25,527 bases of DNA from positions 27,173 to 52,699 of the forward strand of contig DIBR01000032.1 in assembly GCA_002415025.1 (NCBI GenBank). The letters are read 5' to 3'. Source of the stretch: Spongiibacteraceae bacterium UBA5047. GTDB taxonomy: Bacteria > Pseudomonadota > Gammaproteobacteria > Pseudomonadales > Spongiibacteraceae. The position numbers were made by a program, and so were the translations under genes. The first letter of the stretch is position 1; the number at the start of each line of letters is the position of its first letter. Positions 22,470-25,527 of this stretch are shown piece after piece. A model generated the notes under the pieces. The model saw only the letters and a program-made list of their open reading frames with translations, did no database searches and was not told the DNA's origin.

Positions 22470-23618
22470 TTATTCCCAGATTTCAAGATGGTCTTTTCGC
22501 GCAACGCGTCGTGTTGTTCGGGTGCTCAGCAGTGCCGACAAGCCGCAGGCCTTAAATACACCATCAATAGCCTGTTGCTCGGTGTCGGTTGCCTGCGCGT
22601 AGCCATCCTGCAGATAGTGCAGCAGATAGAAGCGATAGGGAATGACGGAGGTCTTTAAGGAGATTCCCCGCCAGCTGAATTCCGCCGCGCCAATAAAGCG
22701 TCGGGTCGGGTCGCCCAGACCATTGGTTCCCGATTGCAGATCCGGCTTGCTGGCCAGCCACTGATTGGCAAAGTTGATATGCGCCAGCATTTCCGGCAGA
22801 AAGTCGACGGCGACAAAGCGCATCAGTGCGAGCAGGGTGTCCGGTAGATCGTTGTCAGGCACCAGCGTGTCTGAAGCAGTCTCATAGTCCACCCGGTTCT
22901 CTTCGGCGGTGTTCATCCGCTCCACCCAGCGGGCGACGCGAGGCGCTTTCTGGCGCATCAGCAGCCCCGGTTTGGGGTCTCGGTACAGGTGAGCGTAGAG
23001 CGGCCCCATAAGGGCGTAGTCGCCAAGGGTAGGACGACCGCCGAGCAGATACGGAAAGGTCGCAAGATGCGCTTCAAAAAGCTGCAGGAACTCGTCGTAA
23101 GCGGATTCAATAACGGGGCCAGACTCGTCGCTGACACCAAAGGACTTTGCCGCTTTGCGCATACGGCCACTGGCAAAATCAAACAGTTGAGGCCAATCCG
23201 CCTCGCTGGTGCCGGCCGGGGCCAAGCAGCGGAATTCCGAGCGCAGATAGTTCAGGTTGAGCTCATCAAAATTCCAGCGGTAATGCATGGCCGGCCGCAG
23301 CAGCCCCTCACCACCAAAAAGCTCAAACAGGTGGGAAATTGCCGCGAGTACTGCGCTCTCGGGGACGGCAGGGTACTTAACGGTCGCATGAGCTTCGCAG
23401 TGACGGATGATGTCTGCGCTGTCCTGCACGATGTCGCCTTGCGCTGTTTTAATCACCGGCATGATCATTCGTTGTACGGTGGGCAATATGGCAGCCTGAT
23501 ATTCCTTTGAGGAGACTGAATGCTCCTCAAAGGGAATGCCCTGCTTGCGCAGGTAACTGCGGGCTTTTGCCGTGTACAGTGAGCAGTGCATTCCGAAAAG
23601 CGTGTGATGCTGGCGCAT
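22470..23618 (-). CDS. Long GST-like protein (paralog of 15437-16594)
   Basis: A 382-residue GST-fold protein, first gene of the minus-strand operon. Motifs: GMHCSLYTAKARSYLRKQGI at the activation site, cis-Pro in QRMIMPVIKTAQG, VQDSADIIRHCE, then FGGEGLLRPAMHYRWNF and PYLLGGRPTLGDYALMGPLY in the helical domain. The long C-terminal extension ends TRRVARKDHLEIWE, matching NRRVERKDHIEVWGE of the 15437 gene. The extension (about 150 residues beyond a normal GST) carries no motif I recognise and may form an extra domain or a substrate cap. The ATG has no strong ribosome site. The copy D operator lies 46-62 bp upstream, with a minus-strand TTGACA in its arm. Glutathione-dependent transformation of the pathway substrate is inferred. 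Confidence 0.88.
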   Translation of the reverse strand: MRQHHTLFGMHCSLYTAKARSYLRKQGIPFEEHSVSSKEYQAAILPTVQRMIMPVIKTAQGDIVQDSADIIRHCEAHATVKYPAVPESAVLAAISHLFELFGGEGLLRPAMHYRWNFDELNLNYLRSEFRCLAPAGTSEADWPQLFDFASGRMRKAAKSFGVSDESGPVIESAYDEFLQLFEAHLATFPYLLGGRPTLGDYALMGPLYAHLYRDPKPGLLMRQKAPRVARWVERMNTAEENRVDYETASDTLVPDNDLPDTLLALMRFVAVDFLPEMLAHINFANQWLASKPDLQSGTNGLGDPTRRFIGAAEFSWRGISLKTSVIPYRFYLLHYLQDGYAQATDTEQQAIDGVFKACGLSALLSTRTTRRVARKDHLEIWE

Positions 23619-23663
23619 GGATTATGATGCTTTAGTGTCTGGGAGCGGCTCAGGCTATCAATA

Positions 23664-23680
23664 TGGCACGCTAAGTGTCA
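23664..23680 (-). promoter_or_regulatory. Putative operator, copy D of the shared 17-bp palindrome
   Basis: TGGCACGCTAAGTGTCA has arms TGGCA and TGTCA separated by 7 bp and AT-rich flanks (ATAT on the left, ATATT on the right). It lies in the 250-nt divergent region between the five-gene GST operon and the TetR gene, nearer the GST operon. The right arm read on the minus strand gives TTGACA (23681-23676), a consensus -35 for the GST operon, though the matching -10 is weak. The rest of this gap holds only the second palindrome at 23838. Confidence 0.72.
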
Positions 23681-23837
23681 ATATTTTGCTGGGTGAGGCA
23701 AATTGCGTGCTATGAGGGCGATTCAATATTTTTGAAGCCCGTACTCTCCGGGTTGTAAGCCCCCGTTCTGGATAACTTCGCTATTGGCCACTCGGGCGAC
23801 GAAATTCCGCCTACTCCAAACGGCCTAAGCCCAAGCG

Positions 23838-23852
23838 TTGACAAACTGTCAA
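23838..23852 (+). promoter_or_regulatory. Putative TetR autoregulatory palindrome
   Basis: TTGACAAACTGTCAA is a perfect inverted repeat (TTGACA/TGTCAA) around a 3-bp spacer, ending 16 bp before the TetR GTG start. The arm TTGACA is the same half-site seen in copies B, C and D, but the spacing is 3 bp rather than 7. The left arm is also a consensus -35 box, although no good -10 follows at 17 bp. A site this close to a TetR gene is usually autoregulatory. Confidence 0.55.
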
Positions 23853-23868
23853 TAAGGCTGGAAAGTGT

Positions 23869-24561
23869 GTGCTCGTTTACCGGGGGCGCAATGTGGTTCA
23901 AGCGGCACATCAAGAGCGTTTAAACGCCATAGAAAGCCTTAGCCAGCGCGCTGCCAGTCGCGAGGAGCGGCGTGAGCAGCTGATAAAGGTGGCGGCCTGT
24001 ATCGTTGAGTTTGAGGGCATTGACGCGCTTAAGCACGTTCGTATAGCCGAGTTGGCAGGGTGCGGCAGGCCGCTGGTTTACAGTTACTTCCCCCAGAAGT
24101 CAGATATCTATCTGGCCATTTCCGAGTCGTTTTATCAGCGGCTCGAGCAGCAGTTCAGTTGCGAAGACCAGTACCTGGCGGTGCAGGGAGCCTTGTCTGG
24201 CGACGGCACCATGAGCAGCAATATGGAAGCCCTGATTTGGGATGTGATTGACGAGTACGGTTGCGCCGGATTGATTCTGCGCTGTGTGCCGGAAATCAAT
24301 GAAGACTTCAGGGCGTATCACGACGAGCTCAAGAGTCGGTACGAATACCGCTGGCTGCGTTACTTTCTGGAATTGGGTCTTAACGATTTGGCGGCAAAAT
24401 TGCTGCTGGATAATTGTACGGCTATCACCAAAAACTTCGCCCTGGCGTATGTGCGCGGCGAGCTCAGCCGCAGCGATTCGCTGCAACACGTGTTGGGCAG
24501 CATGGGCAGCCTCATCAAACACACCATTAAACACCACTCTGAACAAGGACGCGGACTATGA
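23869..24561 (+). CDS. TetR/AcrR family transcriptional regulator
   Basis: A 230-residue one-component regulator. The N-terminal helix-turn-helix domain spans about residues 30-80: REERREQLIKVAACIVEFEG, then IAELAGCGRPLVYSYFPQKSDIYLAI, where the YSYFPQKSD segment is the usual TetR recognition helix/helix 4 pattern. The C-terminal helical half should bind a small ligand, probably the substrate or an acyl-CoA, and dimerise. GTG at 23869 is the furthest upstream plausible start; GTG at 23893, preceded by a G-rich stretch, is an alternative that leaves the DNA-binding domain intact. Its stop overlaps the oxidoreductase start (ATGA). Likely regulation: autorepression through the palindrome at 23838 and, by inference, control of the operators at 6634, 12328, 14369 and 23664. 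Confidence 0.9.
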   Translation: MLVYRGRNVVQAAHQERLNAIESLSQRAASREERREQLIKVAACIVEFEGIDALKHVRIAELAGCGRPLVYSYFPQKSDIYLAISESFYQRLEQQFSCEDQYLAVQGALSGDGTMSSNMEALIWDVIDEYGCAGLILRCVPEINEDFRAYHDELKSRYEYRWLRYFLELGLNDLAAKLLLDNCTAITKNFALAYVRGELSRSDSLQHVLGSMGSLIKHTIKHHSEQGRGL

Positions 24562-25454
24562 GCTTTAAACTCAGCATTGGCATTTACGGACTGGAAAATC
24601 TCTACGGCGGGAATCCGCGCGGGCTTATTGAAGTGGCTCAAAAGGCTGAAGCGGCAGGTATAGACCAGCTCTCTATGACGGATCATGTCGTGATGGGCAA
24701 CCGTACTGATCGCTATCCCTACGGCGAATTTCCTTCGCCCCCCGAAACTCCCTGGCTGGAGCCGATGACCATTGAATCGGCCATAGCGGGTGGCACAGAC
24801 AAAATCGAGTTGTCGCAGGGGGTGCTGATCGCGCCGCTGCGCTCGGCGGCGTTGTTGGCCAAGCAAATTGGTACGCTCGATGCCTTGGCGCCCGGCCGGG
24901 TGGTTATGGGTTTGGGCACCGGCTGGCAGCGTGAGGAATACGAAGCTTCGGGCATACTCTTTAAGGGTCGCAAGGATTATCTGTTTGAACAGATCGGCGC
25001 CATGAAGGCCATGTGGGCCAATGCACCGGCCAGCTATCACGGCGAGAAAATCAATTTCGACAATATTTACAATCGCCCGGCACCGGCAACAGTTCCCTGT
25101 TGGGTGGGGGTAAAGGCCAACGAAGAAAACAGCAAGCTGATTGCTGAAGTTGCCGATGGCTGGATTCCGATAGAGCAGGACCCGAAAGTGTTTGGTGATG
25201 GCGTAAAGGCGCTGCGTAATGCCTTTGATGCGGCGGGCCGCAACCCCGACGAATTGCAGGTGCGGGCTATGGTTGAACACAAGTTCGGCGCTGACGGCAA
25301 TCCGGATTTTCAGGCAACGATTGACACTATTCCGGCCATGCTGGAGGCGGGGGCAACCTATATTGAAATTCTGCCCTTGTACTTTGTTTACGACCCGGCC
25401 GCGTTTGAGGAATTTTTCGGTCGACTGGCCGAGGTGAAGAAGCAGTTTAGCTAA
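24558..25454 (+). CDS. LLM-class (luciferase-like) flavin/F420-dependent oxidoreductase
   Basis: A 298-residue TIM-barrel protein of the luciferase-like monooxygenase superfamily. Visible class features are the first strand KLSIGIYG, IDQLSMTDHVVMG with the usual DH pair, IELSQGVLIAPLRSAALLAKQIGTLD, GRVVMGLGTGWQREEYEASGI and RPAPATVPCWVGVKANEENSKLIAEVADGW. These resemble the F420-dependent LLM subgroup (TIGR03619-like), but sequence alone cannot separate F420 from FMN use, and gammaproteobacteria usually do not make much F420. It may oxidise or reduce a pathway intermediate in the cytoplasm. Its ATG overlaps the TetR stop (ATGA), so the two are co-transcribed and coupled, suggesting its substrate is close to the regulator's ligand. 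It ends shortly before REP-like repeats. Confidence 0.9.
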   Translation: MSFKLSIGIYGLENLYGGNPRGLIEVAQKAEAAGIDQLSMTDHVVMGNRTDRYPYGEFPSPPETPWLEPMTIESAIAGGTDKIELSQGVLIAPLRSAALLAKQIGTLDALAPGRVVMGLGTGWQREEYEASGILFKGRKDYLFEQIGAMKAMWANAPASYHGEKINFDNIYNRPAPATVPCWVGVKANEENSKLIAEVADGWIPIEQDPKVFGDGVKALRNAFDAAGRNPDELQVRAMVEHKFGADGNPDFQATIDTIPAMLEAGATYIEILPLYFVYDPAAFEEFFGRLAEVKKQFS

Positions 25455-25463
25455 AAATATGTT

Positions 25464-25527
25464 TGCCAGCAGGGGTGGCTCCTACGGAGAAATCGCACGA
25501 ATTATGTGGGAGATTCCATGTTCGTGT
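25464..25527. repeat. REP-like repeat pair at the window edge
   Basis: Two REP-type units face each other just after the LLM gene: 25464-25487, which on the minus strand reads CCGTAGGAGCCACCCCTGCT and continues GGCA, and 25505-25527, starting TGTGGGAGATTCCATG on the plus strand. Both have the (G)TGTRGGAGC-type head and a short internal hairpin (GCCA/TGGC and GGGA/TCC) seen in extragenic REP elements of Pseudomonas and marine gammaproteobacteria. The second runs off the window. Such pairs are dispersed non-coding repeats that often lie downstream of genes. Confidence 0.5.

Overview
The window reads as a chromosomal catabolic/accessory region of a Gram-negative bacterium. Periplasm-directed sulfatases, class Nu and related glutathione S-transferases (GSTs), gammaproteobacterial-style REP-like repeats at the right edge and moderate GC content make a marine gammaproteobacterium (Cellvibrionales/Spongiibacteraceae-like) my best guess; this placement is inference. 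I saw no rRNA, tRNA, CRISPR array, intact transposase or phage gene.

Layout. (1) 1-4914, plus strand: the 3' part of a long GST-like gene, a membrane-anchored DJ-1/PfpI protein, a small DUF4345-like membrane protein, a translationally coupled sulfatase, an unknown six-cysteine secreted protein, and a truncated wax ester synthase (WS/DGAT) remnant. (2) 4897-9782: a minus-strand pair (TM-flanked DUF1330-like protein then a long GST-like protein), divergent from a plus-strand pair (second sulfatase, then a double DsbA/HCCA-isomerase-like protein). (3) 9845-14237: a minus-strand acyl-CoA synthetase, a second TM-flanked DUF1330-like protein, and a divergent FATP/FadD6-type acyl-CoA synthetase. (4) 14426-18922, plus strand: CurA-like NADP-dependent reductase, long GST-like protein, haloalkane dehalogenase, SDR dehydrogenase, hotdog thioesterase. 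(5) 18967-23618, minus strand: two long GST-like proteins, a Nu-class GST, a DUF2855 protein and a Ser-type GST in one tight operon, converging on unit 4 at a shared hairpin terminator. (6) 23869-25454, plus strand: a TetR regulator coupled to an LLM-class flavin/F420 oxidoreductase, then REP-like repeats.

The main non-obvious signal is a 17-bp palindrome, consensus TGRCAYTNNNAGTGYCA, at four promoter regions: 6634-6650, 12328-12344, 14369-14385 and 23664-23680. All four have 5-bp arms exactly 7 bp apart, and all overlap or adjoin promoter-like elements. They tie units 2-5 into one putative regulon. The local TetR (23869) is the obvious candidate regulator, and its own promoter has a related TTGACA-AAC-TGTCAA palindrome.

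Functionally the set looks like activation and detoxification steps for one or a few unknown compounds: desulfation in the periplasm, dehalogenation, glutathione chemistry by up to seven GST-fold proteins plus a kappa/HCCA-like protein, CoA activation, alcohol/enone redox and thioester hydrolysis. No beta-oxidation or ring-cleavage genes are in the window, so the pathway is either completed elsewhere or is mainly a modification/detoxification system. The five long GST-like paralogs (about 340-385 aa) are the most distinctive protein family here.
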